From: Amycolatopsis mediterranei
Lineage (GTDB): Bacteria; Actinomycetota; Actinomycetes; Mycobacteriales; Pseudonocardiaceae
Direction: 5' to 3'
Assembly: GCF_026017845.1 (NCBI RefSeq)
Contig: NZ_CP100416.1
Coordinates: forward strand, 4,249,615-4,313,614
Length of the DNA: 64,000 nucleotides
Below the pieces are notes generated by a model that searched no databases, had not been told where the DNA came from, and saw nothing but the letters and a program-made list of their open reading frames with translations. Of this stretch, positions 33,830 through 41,359 are shown piece after piece; within the stretch, counting starts at the first letter, position 1, and the number at the start of each line of letters is the position of its first letter. A program made the translations under genes and the position numbers.

Positions 33830-36274
33830 TTGAACCGTCAGGAACTGCACGACGGCTGGCGGATCGAGGCCGTGGCCGGGCCGGTTCCGGACGCGGTCCG
33901 GGGTCGTGCGCTCCCCGCCACCGTGCCGGGCTCCGCCCACCTGGACCTGCTGGCCGCCGGCCTGATCGAGGACCCCTACCTCGACACCGCCGAGGCCGAC
34001 GTGGTGTGGATGCACCGGGCCGGGTGGCGCTACACGCTCGACTTCGAATCCTCGGCGCCGGCTTCGGCGGAACGCACGGACCTCGTCTTCGACGGCCTCG
34101 ACACCGTGGCGACCGTGACCCTCAACGGCCGGGAGCTCGGGCGGACCGCCAACATGCACCGCACCCACCGCTTCGACGTCCGCGAGGTACTGCGGGACGG
34201 CACGAACACCCTGACCGTCGAGATCGCGAGCGCACTGGCCCACGCCGAGGCGGTCGAGGCGGAGCTGGGCTGGCGCGACCACGCCTACCCGAGCCCGTTC
34301 AACATGATCCGCAAGATGGCCTGCTCGTTCGGCTGGGACTGGGGACCCGACCTGCAGACCGCGGGCATCTGGAAGCCGGTCCGCCTCGAGCGGTGGACCA
34401 CCGCCCGGCTGGCGACCGTGCGGCCGCTGGTGACGGTCGACGAGGACGGCACCGGCCGGGTCACGGTCCACGCGGACGTCGAGCGCGCCACCGGCTCGGG
34501 CGACCGGCTCGAGCTGGTCGCCTCGATCCCGGCCGAAGGCCGGACCGCCCGGGCCGCCGTCGAACCGGGTGCCACCCGGGCGACCGTGACGCTGACGGTG
34601 CCGGACGTCCGGCTGTGGTGGCCCGCCGGCTACGGCGAACACCCGCTCCACGACCTCGAAATCGACCTCGTCGGGCGCGGGACGGAGCTCGACGCCTACC
34701 GGCGCCGCATCGGGTTCCGGACCATCACCGTGGACACCGAACCGGACGGGATCGGCACCCCGTTCACGTTCGTGGTCAACGGCACGCCGGTGTTCGCCAA
34801 GGGGGCCAACTGGATCCCCGACGACCACTTCCTCACCCGGATCACCCGCGCCCGGCTCGCCCGGCGCGTCGACCAAGCTCTCGGGGCGAACCTCAACCTG
34901 CTGCGCATCTGGGGCGGGGGCATCTACGAAACCGAAGACTTCTACGACGTCTGTGACGAACGCGGCGTCCTGGTGTGGCAGGACTTTCCGTTCGCCTGTG
35001 CCTCCTACCCCGAGGAGGAGCCACTGTGGACGGAGGTCGAGGCGGAGGCGCGGGAGAACGTCGCCCGGCTGACCCCGCACGCCTCCCTCGCGCTGTGGAA
35101 CGGCAACAACGAAAACCTCTGGGGCTTCGCCGACTGGGGCTGGCCCGAACAGCTCGACGGCCGCACGTGGGGCCTGAAGTACTACACCGAACTGCTGCCC
35201 GCCATCGTCGCCGAACTCGACCCGACCCGCCCCTACGCACCGGGGAGCCCGTACAGCCCCGGCGATCGGCACCCCAACGACCCCGACCACGGCACCCGGC
35301 ACGAGTGGGACGTGTGGAACCGCGTCGACTACACCTGCTACCGCGACCACATCCCGCGGTTCTGCTCGGAGTTCGGCTTCCAGGGGCCGCCCACCTGGGC
35401 CACCCTGACCCGGTGGATCCACGACGACCCGCTCACGCCGGCCTCGCCGGCGTTCCTGCGCCACCAGAAGGCCGAGGACGGCAACGGCAAGCTCGACCGC
35501 GGTCTGGCGCCCCACCTGCCGCGGCCGGAGACGTTCCCCGACTGGCACTGGGCCACCCAGCTCAACCAGGCCCGTGCGGTGGCCTTCGGCATCGAGCACT
35601 TCCGGTCGTGGTGGCCGCGCACCGCCGGGGCCGTCGTCTGGCAGCTCAACGACTGCTGGCCGGTCACCTCCTGGGCCGCGATCGACTCGGACGAACGGCC
35701 CAAGCCGCTGTGGTACGCCCTCAAGCACGCGTTCGCCCCGAGGCTGCTCACGGTCCAGCCGCGCGACGGCGAAGACGTCGTCATCGCGGTCAACGACACC
35801 GCCACGCCCTGGTCGGGTGATCTCGAGCTGGAAACGCGGACGGTCGCCGGTCAGGTCACCGGGCGCCGTAGACTGCCGTTCACCGTGCCGGCCCGCTCCA
35901 CAGTGGAGCTGGCCCCGGCCGGGACCGGAGAGGAGGTGCTCGTGGCGACGACCGGAGAGACCCGGCTCGTGCACGTCTTCGGCGAAGACCTCGAGCACGA
36001 CTACCTGCCCGGTCCGCTGTCCGCCGAAGCGACGGCGGTGCCGGGCGGCTACCGCGTCGACGTCACCGCTTCCGCACTGGCCCGGGACGTCGCTCTCCTG
36101 GCCGATCGCGTGGCGCCCGACGCCGTGGTCGACGACATGCTGATCACGTTGCTGCCGGGCGAAACCCGGTCGTTCCTGGTCCGCACCGCGAACACGGTCG
36201 ATCCGGCCGCGTTCGCCGACCCGCTCGTGCTGCGGTCGGCGAACGCTCTCGGCTCCCCGGTGATGAGGTCCTGA
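33830..36274 (+). CDS. GH2 beta-mannosidase
   Basis: An 814-residue cytoplasmic exo-beta-mannosidase (no signal peptide). The TTG at 33830 follows GAGGAG. The sugar-binding sandwich starts with RQELHDGWRIEAV and has TVPGSAHLDLLAAGLI, and the barrel carries the acid/base Glu428 in NGNNENLWG and the nucleophile Glu514 in CSEFGFQGP. LNDCWPVTSWA is family-specific. It would hydrolyse imported manno-oligosaccharides to mannose. The stop is followed directly by the GTG of the LacI-type sensor. Confidence 0.93.
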   Translation: MNRQELHDGWRIEAVAGPVPDAVRGRALPATVPGSAHLDLLAAGLIEDPYLDTAEADVVWMHRAGWRYTLDFESSAPASAERTDLVFDGLDTVATVTLNGRELGRTANMHRTHRFDVREVLRDGTNTLTVEIASALAHAEAVEAELGWRDHAYPSPFNMIRKMACSFGWDWGPDLQTAGIWKPVRLERWTTARLATVRPLVTVDEDGTGRVTVHADVERATGSGDRLELVASIPAEGRTARAAVEPGATRATVTLTVPDVRLWWPAGYGEHPLHDLEIDLVGRGTELDAYRRRIGFRTITVDTEPDGIGTPFTFVVNGTPVFAKGANWIPDDHFLTRITRARLARRVDQALGANLNLLRIWGGGIYETEDFYDVCDERGVLVWQDFPFACASYPEEEPLWTEVEAEARENVARLTPHASLALWNGNNENLWGFADWGWPEQLDGRTWGLKYYTELLPAIVAELDPTRPYAPGSPYSPGDRHPNDPDHGTRHEWDVWNRVDYTCYRDHIPRFCSEFGFQGPPTWATLTRWIHDDPLTPASPAFLRHQKAEDGNGKLDRGLAPHLPRPETFPDWHWATQLNQARAVAFGIEHFRSWWPRTAGAVVWQLNDCWPVTSWAAIDSDERPKPLWYALKHAFAPRLLTVQPRDGEDVVIAVNDTATPWSGDLELETRTVAGQVTGRRRLPFTVPARSTVELAPAGTGEEVLVATTGETRLVHVFGEDLEHDYLPGPLSAEATAVPGGYRVDVTASALARDVALLADRVAPDAVVDDMLITLLPGETRSFLVRTANTVDPAAFADPLVLRSANALGSPVMRS

Positions 36275-37123
36275 GTGAGCACCCACCGTCCGTCCGGCGC
36301 GATCGGCCTGGTGCTGGCCCGCCCACCCCGGCTGCTGGGCACCGAGCCGTTCTTCATGGAGTTCATCGCGGGGATCGAGCAGCACCTCGCGGATTGGGAC
36401 CTCTCGCTGCTGCTGCACGTCGTCAGCACGCAGGACGGCGAGCTGGCGGCGTACCGGCGGTGGGCCGCGCAGCGGATGGTCGAGGCGACCGTGGTGGTCA
36501 ACCTCGTCCACGACGACCCCCGGCCGGCCCTGCTGCGCTCGCTGGACATGCCCGCGGTCCTGGTCGGCGAGCCCGAGGACGCCCACGGCTTCCCGGCCGT
36601 GCGCACCGACAACGCCGGACCGGTCCGGGAGGCTCTGCGAGTCCTGCTCGACCTCGGCCACCGGCGCATCGCGCGGGTGACCGGGCCCGCGCAGCTGCTG
36701 CACACCCGGGCCCGCACCGACGCGCTCGTCGCCGGCTGCCGTGCGGCCGGCATCGAGCCGCTCATCGCGGAGGGTGACTACTCGGAGGAGTCCGGGGCGA
36801 AACGCACCACCGAGCTGCTGTCCGGCGCCGAACCGCCGACCGCGATCCTCTACGACAACGACGTGATGGCGCTGGCGGGCCTCGGTGCCGCCAAGGAACT
36901 GGGGATCGACGTTCCGGAGCGGCTCAGCATCATTGCCTGGGACGACTCGACGCTGTGCCGCCTGGCCACCCCTTCGCTGACGACGATGAGCGTCGACGTG
37001 CACCAGTACGGCGTCTCGGTGGCCGAATCGGTGCTGGAGCTGGTCGACGGGGCCCCGGTGACCGAACGCTGGTCGCCGGGCGCGAAGTGTGTGCTGCGCG
37101 CCAGTACCGTTCCGCCTGCCTGA
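36275..37123 (+). CDS. LacI-type sugar-sensing domain lacking the DNA-binding HTH
   Basis: A 282-residue protein that is entirely a LacI/GalR effector domain: IGLVLARPPRLLG starts strand 1, then LLDLGHRRIARVTGP, ILYDNDVMALAGLGAAKELGIDVPERLSII and DDSTLCRLATPSLTTM. The usual 55-60 residue HTH and hinge helix are absent, and no HTH was found in any frame of the preceding 200 bases. The GTG immediately follows the mannosidase stop, so the two are coupled. It may be a soluble sugar-binding or signalling protein, or the product of an N-terminal loss. Confidence 0.8.
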   Translation: MSTHRPSGAIGLVLARPPRLLGTEPFFMEFIAGIEQHLADWDLSLLLHVVSTQDGELAAYRRWAAQRMVEATVVVNLVHDDPRPALLRSLDMPAVLVGEPEDAHGFPAVRTDNAGPVREALRVLLDLGHRRIARVTGPAQLLHTRARTDALVAGCRAAGIEPLIAEGDYSEESGAKRTTELLSGAEPPTAILYDNDVMALAGLGAAKELGIDVPERLSIIAWDDSTLCRLATPSLTTMSVDVHQYGVSVAESVLELVDGAPVTERWSPGAKCVLRASTVPPA

Positions 37124-37229
37124 GGTTCGCGACCGGAGAAGCGATCCGATTCGGTCCGTCGCGATTGATTCGCCGCCGATTGCGGAATTTTCGTTCCGCG
37201 CTGCGCGGATTTACCGGCAGGGCAAATCG

Positions 37230-37242
37230 AACTTCTTAAGTT
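37230..37242. promoter_or_regulatory. Possible ROK site variant upstream of the mannanase
   Basis: AACTTCTTAAGTT is an inverted repeat related to the ACTTA-CT-TAAGT operators but one base shorter in the centre. It is about 150 bases upstream of the GH26 start. Confidence 0.35.
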
Positions 37243-37302
37243 TTCTGCTCGAACTTATTTTCACCGGCTTTCCGGTGTCGGCGCGGTGTTAGAATTCCGG
37301 AC

Positions 37303-37316
37303 TGGAAGCGCTCTCA
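37303..37316. promoter_or_regulatory. LacI-family operator upstream of the mannanase
   Basis: TGGAAGCGCTCTCA is a near-palindrome with the central GCGC of LacI/CebR operators. An identical 14-mer lies upstream of the convergent SGNH esterase gene at 40031. A TAGAAT -10-like box lies at 37290-37295. Confidence 0.65.
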
Positions 37317-37388
37317 GACGTTGTCATCTTTCCTCGCGCCGCGCCCGTTTCGGGCGGGCCGGCCTTCATCGCCATCAAAGGAGATGCG

Positions 37389-38831
37389 ATGTCGTTCCCT
37401 CGAAGTTCACCGCAGACGCAACACCGGTTCGGCCGCTGGGGGAGGAGGACCACCCGCGTTCTTGCGGCGTCGGCTCTCGTCGTCCCGTTGCTCGCCGGCG
37501 GCGCAACCGCGTCGGCGGCCCAGACCGGATCCCTCGTCGGCGCGGCTTCCGGCCGCTGCCTCGACGTCACCGGCAACGTGCAGACCGCCGGTACCGGGAT
37601 CGAGATCTGGGACTGCAACGGCCAGGCCAACCAGCAGTGGACCGTCACGGACGCCGGTGAGCTGCGCGTGTTCGGTGGTTCGATGTGCCTGGACGCCGGC
37701 CAGATCGCGGCCGGCACGAAGCTGCAGATCCGGACCTGCACCGGCGCGGCGAACCAGAAGTTCACCCTGCGTTCCGACGGCAGCGTTTACGGTGCCCAGT
37801 CGGGATTGTGTGCCGACGTGAACGCCGCCGCGACGGCGAACGGCACGACGGTCCAGCTCTGGGGCTGCCACGGCCAGGCCAACCAGCGGTGGAGCCTCGG
37901 CGGCGGATCGACCCCGCCCGGCGGCACCTGCGCGGCGAATCCCGTCAACCCGCGCGCGACGGCCCAGGCGAAGAACCTGCTTTGCTACTTCTACAGCCAG
38001 TACGGCAACCACATCATTTCCGGCCAGGAGGAGTCCACCTGGGTGGCCGGCTCCGAGTACGAGATGAACTATATCCACGACCACACGGGCAAATATCCGG
38101 CGATCCGCGGCATGGACATCGAGCAGGACGGCGTCGGCGGCCGCGGAGTGACGTGGTGGAACGCCGGTGGCATCCCGATGGTCGGCTACCACATGGGTGC
38201 GCCGACGAAGCCGGACACCTACGAGGGCAGCCAGATGGCCGTGTCCATCAACGCCGTGCTGACGCCGGGAACGGCCGAGTACGCCTCGTTCGTCCAGCGG
38301 CTCGACAAGGCCGCCGCCCAGCTGCAGATCATGGAGAACGCCGGGGTTCCCGTGCTGTGGCGGCCCTTCCACGAAGCCGGGGGCACCTGGTTCTGGTGGA
38401 GCAAGGAAGGCGGCTCCCAGTACAAGCGGCTGTGGCAGTTCGAGTACAACTACCTCACCGGCACCAAGGGGCTCGACAACCTGGTGTGGCTGCTGCCGTT
38501 CAACGGTCAGCCGGACTCGTCGTTCTACCCGGGCAAGTCCTTGGCCGACATCGCCGGTTCCGACACCTACGCCGGTGACTACGGACCGCAGACCGGCCTG
38601 TTCAACGCCACCAAGAACATCGTCGGCGGTACCATCCCGATCGCCCTGCACGAAAACGGCCCGATTCCGGACCCGGACCAGCTGCAGTCGTCGAACACGC
38701 GGTGGGTCATGTTCAACACCTGGCACACCGACTGGCTGACCAACACTTCGCACAACTCGATCAGCCAGCTGCAAAAGACGTACAACAGCTCTTACGTGAT
38801 CACCAGAGACGAAGTTCCCAATTTGAAGTGA
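37389..38831 (+). CDS. Secreted ricin-lectin GH26 beta-mannanase
   Basis: A 480-residue secreted endo-beta-1,4-mannanase. The ATG has AAAGGAG upstream. A long signal peptide ends near residue 44 (TASA). A ricin B module (about 46-170) carries three CLD/QxW repeats, followed by a Gly/Pro linker. The GH26 barrel (about 185-480) has the acid/base Glu329 in WRPFHEAGGTW and the nucleophile Glu422 in ALHENGPIPDP. It would cut mannan outside the cell, feeding the ABC importer. A LacI-type operator lies at 37303-37316. Confidence 0.93.
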   Translation: MSFPRSSPQTQHRFGRWGRRTTRVLAASALVVPLLAGGATASAAQTGSLVGAASGRCLDVTGNVQTAGTGIEIWDCNGQANQQWTVTDAGELRVFGGSMCLDAGQIAAGTKLQIRTCTGAANQKFTLRSDGSVYGAQSGLCADVNAAATANGTTVQLWGCHGQANQRWSLGGGSTPPGGTCAANPVNPRATAQAKNLLCYFYSQYGNHIISGQEESTWVAGSEYEMNYIHDHTGKYPAIRGMDIEQDGVGGRGVTWWNAGGIPMVGYHMGAPTKPDTYEGSQMAVSINAVLTPGTAEYASFVQRLDKAAAQLQIMENAGVPVLWRPFHEAGGTWFWWSKEGGSQYKRLWQFEYNYLTGTKGLDNLVWLLPFNGQPDSSFYPGKSLADIAGSDTYAGDYGPQTGLFNATKNIVGGTIPIALHENGPIPDPDQLQSSNTRWVMFNTWHTDWLTNTSHNSISQLQKTYNSSYVITRDEVPNLK

Positions 38832-38838
38832 ACGCCGC

Positions 38839-38873
38839 GACCGCCCCGGACGGGATATCCGTCTGGGGCGGTC
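38839..38873. terminator. Bidirectional terminator between mannanase and SGNH esterase
   Basis: GACCGCCCC (38839-38847) pairs perfectly with GGGGCGGTC (38865-38873), and GGACGG/CCGTC extends the inner stem. It lies between convergent stop codons. Confidence 0.8.
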
Positions 38874-38884
38874 ATTGCGTTCAC

Positions 38885-39985
38885 TCAGCGCCGGGACCAG
38901 CGCTGGTTCGCCTGCCCGTTGCAGGTCCAGAGCGCCACCGCAGTTCCGTTGGCCGTCTGCTGGCCACTCGCGTCGAGGCAGAGGCCGGACTGCCGTCCGG
39001 TGATCGAGCCGTCGGCGTTGAGCGTCCACTGCTGGTTGGCCTGGCCGGTGCAGTCCCAGATGTCCACCGCGGTGCCCGGTGCCGTACCTTGCCCCGCGAC
39101 GTCGAGGCAGCGGCCGCTCCCGCCCCGGATCTCGCCGGCCGAGCCGAACGTCCACGCCTGGTTCGACTGGCCGTTGCAGTCCCAGAGCTGGACCTTGGTT
39201 CCGTTGGCCGTGCCGGCACCGGTGACGTCGAGGCACCGGGCGGACTGGACGCCCACCACGGTGGAGCCGGTCGGCGTGCTGCCCCCGCCGAGGGCCGCGG
39301 TCAGCGCCGGGTACCACCGGCTTTCCATCTTCTGGATTCCGGTCGTGCTGTTCGGGTGGACGCCGTCGACGGTGTCGGCGGAGGTGCTGAACCCGGTCCA
39401 CTGGTCGACGACCGTGATGGGCGACGCGGCCGTCGAATGGGCCTGGGCCCAGCCGGGGATGGCGTTGTCGAGGTCGACGACGCGCTGGCCGCACGCGGAA
39501 CAGTTCGACGGGTTCATCGGGAGGATCTTCGCCACGAGCACCTTCATCGCGGGATTGCTCGCCCGCATCTGGCCGAGCAGGCGGGTGTAGGCGTCGAGGA
39601 TCGTCGTGGTGCCGATGTTGCTCCAGACGTCGTTGGTGCCCAGGTGCATGAGCACGATGTCCGGGTGCGTCGCGCCGAGCCACCCGGGCAGCTGGTTGTT
39701 GTTCGCGATCCCGGTGGCCAGGTAGCCGCCGTGACCTTCGTTTTCCCCGTCGTAGGTGAATCCGCAGCCGGGAGCCGGCAGCGTTCCGACGAAATCGGTG
39801 TTCGTGTACCCGGTGTTCTGCAGGTGCCGCCAGAGCAGCGCGCGCCAGCAGCCCGGCGAGCCGGTGATCGAGTCGCCGAGCGCCATGATGCGCGTGGGTG
39901 CCGCGGCGGACGCGGCCGTGGGGACGATGAGCGTGGCGATCAGCGCGGTGAGCACGAGTGCGCAGAAGCCGAGGAATCTCTGCAC
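38885..39985 (-). CDS. Secreted SGNH/GDSL esterase with C-terminal ricin lectin
   Basis: A 366-residue secreted esterase. GTG 39985 is chosen because GGGAGG precedes it and it opens the signal peptide (QRFLGFCALVLTALIATLIV). The SGNH domain (about 32-225) has block I MALGDSIT, block III GTND and block V DGVHPNS, as in CE3-type acetylxylan esterases. The ricin B module (about 240-366) has repeats CLDV/CLDA with QxW. It shares an identical LacI-type operator with the mannanase and is probably a second hemicellulose deacetylase. Confidence 0.88.
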   Translation of the reverse strand: MQRFLGFCALVLTALIATLIVPTAASAAAPTRIMALGDSITGSPGCWRALLWRHLQNTGYTNTDFVGTLPAPGCGFTYDGENEGHGGYLATGIANNNQLPGWLGATHPDIVLMHLGTNDVWSNIGTTTILDAYTRLLGQMRASNPAMKVLVAKILPMNPSNCSACGQRVVDLDNAIPGWAQAHSTAASPITVVDQWTGFSTSADTVDGVHPNSTTGIQKMESRWYPALTAALGGGSTPTGSTVVGVQSARCLDVTGAGTANGTKVQLWDCNGQSNQAWTFGSAGEIRGGSGRCLDVAGQGTAPGTAVDIWDCTGQANQQWTLNADGSITGRQSGLCLDASGQQTANGTAVALWTCNGQANQRWSRR

Positions 39986-40030
39986 GATACCTCCCGAGGG
40001 CGATCGACTGGCCACTGTGGACAGTCGAGG

Positions 40031-40044
40031 TGGAAGCGCTCTCA
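40031..40044. promoter_or_regulatory. LacI-family operator upstream of the SGNH esterase
   Basis: TGGAAGCGCTCTCA, identical in all 14 bases to the site at 37303-37316. It lies 46 bases upstream of the minus-strand GTG at 39985. Confidence 0.65.
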
Positions 40045-40086
40045 GGCGAGAAAAACGTTAGCGCCACGGAAGTCCGTTGTAAACCC

Positions 40087-41241
40087 TCAGCCGGTCCGGC
40101 CGGTCAGTGCGGCGCGGATGGCCAGCGCGGCCCCGGAACGCGCCCATTCGCCGAAGTCGAAGGTCCGCACGTCGAGGTCGAGCTGGGCGGGATCCGGTTC
40201 GTAGGACTTCGCGATGCCGTCCCGCACCCGGTCCGCGGCCAGCTCGTACAGCGGCAGGCCGTCGCCGGTCAGCAGGACCTTCTGCGGGTCGACGAGGTTC
40301 GCGACCGTGCCGATGATGATGCCGAGCGCGAAGCCGGCGTCGCCGAACACCCGCCGCGCCGCGGGGTCGCCGGCCTGTGCCCGGGCGACGGCGCCGGCGT
40401 GGTCCGCGGCGCCGAGCGCCCGCACGATCGACTCGTTCAGCAGGTAGCTGGCGGCGCAGCCGCGGTGCCCGAGGTCGCACACCGGCCCGGACTGGTCGAC
40501 GACGAGGTGCGCCGCCCGCCCCACGGTGCCGTGCGCGCCCTCGACGAGTTCGCCGTTGAGCACCAGGCCGCAGCCGATGCCGACGCCGATCGTGACGAGG
40601 ACCAGGGACCGCAGCCCGGCGCCGGCACCGAACCAGTGTTCGGCGGCGGTCAGTGCCTGGACGTCGTTGGCCACGGCGGTGGGCAGGCCGGTCGCTTCGG
40701 CGACGAGATCGGCGAGCGGGACCCCGGACCACTGCAGGTATGCCGACCCGTGCACCGTCCCCGAGCGCACCCTCCCGGCCAGCGTCACGCCCGCGGCGGT
40801 CAGGTCCGGGAACGCGGCCCGCAGCGCCGAGGCGGCTTCGGCGATCCGGCCGACGACCTCGGTGACGTCCGCCGAGCGCAGGGGAGTGTCGAGCGACGCC
40901 ACGACTTCGGCGTTGAGGTCGGTGACCACGGCGTAGAGGTGGTCACCGGTGAGCTTCACGCCGAAGAAGTGCCGGGCGGCGCCGTTGACGTGCAGCAGCT
41001 CCGAAGGGCGCCCGGTCGCCGAACGCAGCTCGGTCCCGCCTTCGATCAGCAGTCCGTCGGCGACGAGCTGCCGGGTGATCCGGCTGAGCGTCGGCCGCGA
41101 CAGTTGCCGGCGCGCGGCGATCTCGGCGCGGGAGATGGGGCCGTGGACCAGTGCCTCGAGGAGCACCTCACGGGCGGCTTCGGGCAGCTGCGGCCAGGGC
41201 GCTCCCGCCCGTGCTCGGCCTTCGAGAGTTCCGGAACTCAC
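40087..41241 (-). CDS. ROK-family transcriptional regulator, probable regulator of alpha-galactosidase
   Basis: A 384-residue ROK repressor. The winged HTH (about 20-80) contains GPISRAEIAARRQLSRPTLSRI. The kinase-like domain has VTIGVGIGCGLVLNGELVEG and a modified zinc motif CDLGHRGCAASYLL that keeps two Cys and one His. GTG 41241 is divergent from the GH36 gene, with inverted repeats in the 118-base gap. It is distinct from the ROK repressor at 26.7-28.0 kb and probably responds to galactosides. Confidence 0.87.
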   Translation of the reverse strand: MSSGTLEGRARAGAPWPQLPEAAREVLLEALVHGPISRAEIAARRQLSRPTLSRITRQLVADGLLIEGGTELRSATGRPSELLHVNGAARHFFGVKLTGDHLYAVVTDLNAEVVASLDTPLRSADVTEVVGRIAEAASALRAAFPDLTAAGVTLAGRVRSGTVHGSAYLQWSGVPLADLVAEATGLPTAVANDVQALTAAEHWFGAGAGLRSLVLVTIGVGIGCGLVLNGELVEGAHGTVGRAAHLVVDQSGPVCDLGHRGCAASYLLNESIVRALGAADHAGAVARAQAGDPAARRVFGDAGFALGIIIGTVANLVDPQKVLLTGDGLPLYELAADRVRDGIAKSYEPDPAQLDLDVRTFDFGEWARSGAALAIRAALTGRTG

Positions 41242-41324
41242 CGGGCGAGAGTACCGCGCGTGAGCGGCTCGTTAGGTCTTTTCTGAAACAAAGTACAGGC
41301 GATAGCCGTCCGCTAGTTGGCTTC

Positions 41325-41357
41325 TTGACACTGGTTAGTGTTGTAGTGAAACTAACG
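41325..41357 (+). promoter_or_regulatory. Promoter and inverted-repeat operator of the alpha-galactosidase gene
   Basis: TTGACA at 41325-41330 is overlapped by ACACT-GGTT-AGTGT (41328-41341), and a wider repeat GTTAGT/ACTAAC spans 41335-41357. A -10-like AAACTA lies at 41349-41354. The predicted transcript start falls at or next to the GTG at 41360, suggesting a leaderless mRNA. Confidence 0.55.
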
Positions 41358-41359
41358 GC

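Noticed and set aside
36100..36274. A hidden HTH for the LacI-type protein just upstream in another frame
   Set aside because: No LacI-type HTH or hinge-helix pattern was found in any frame; the sequence is the normal end of the mannosidase.
32624..37003. A 1459-codon minus-strand open frame over the mannosidase region
   Set aside because: Shadow frame with repetitive His/Arg/Gly composition; the mannosidase catalytic motifs are on the plus strand.
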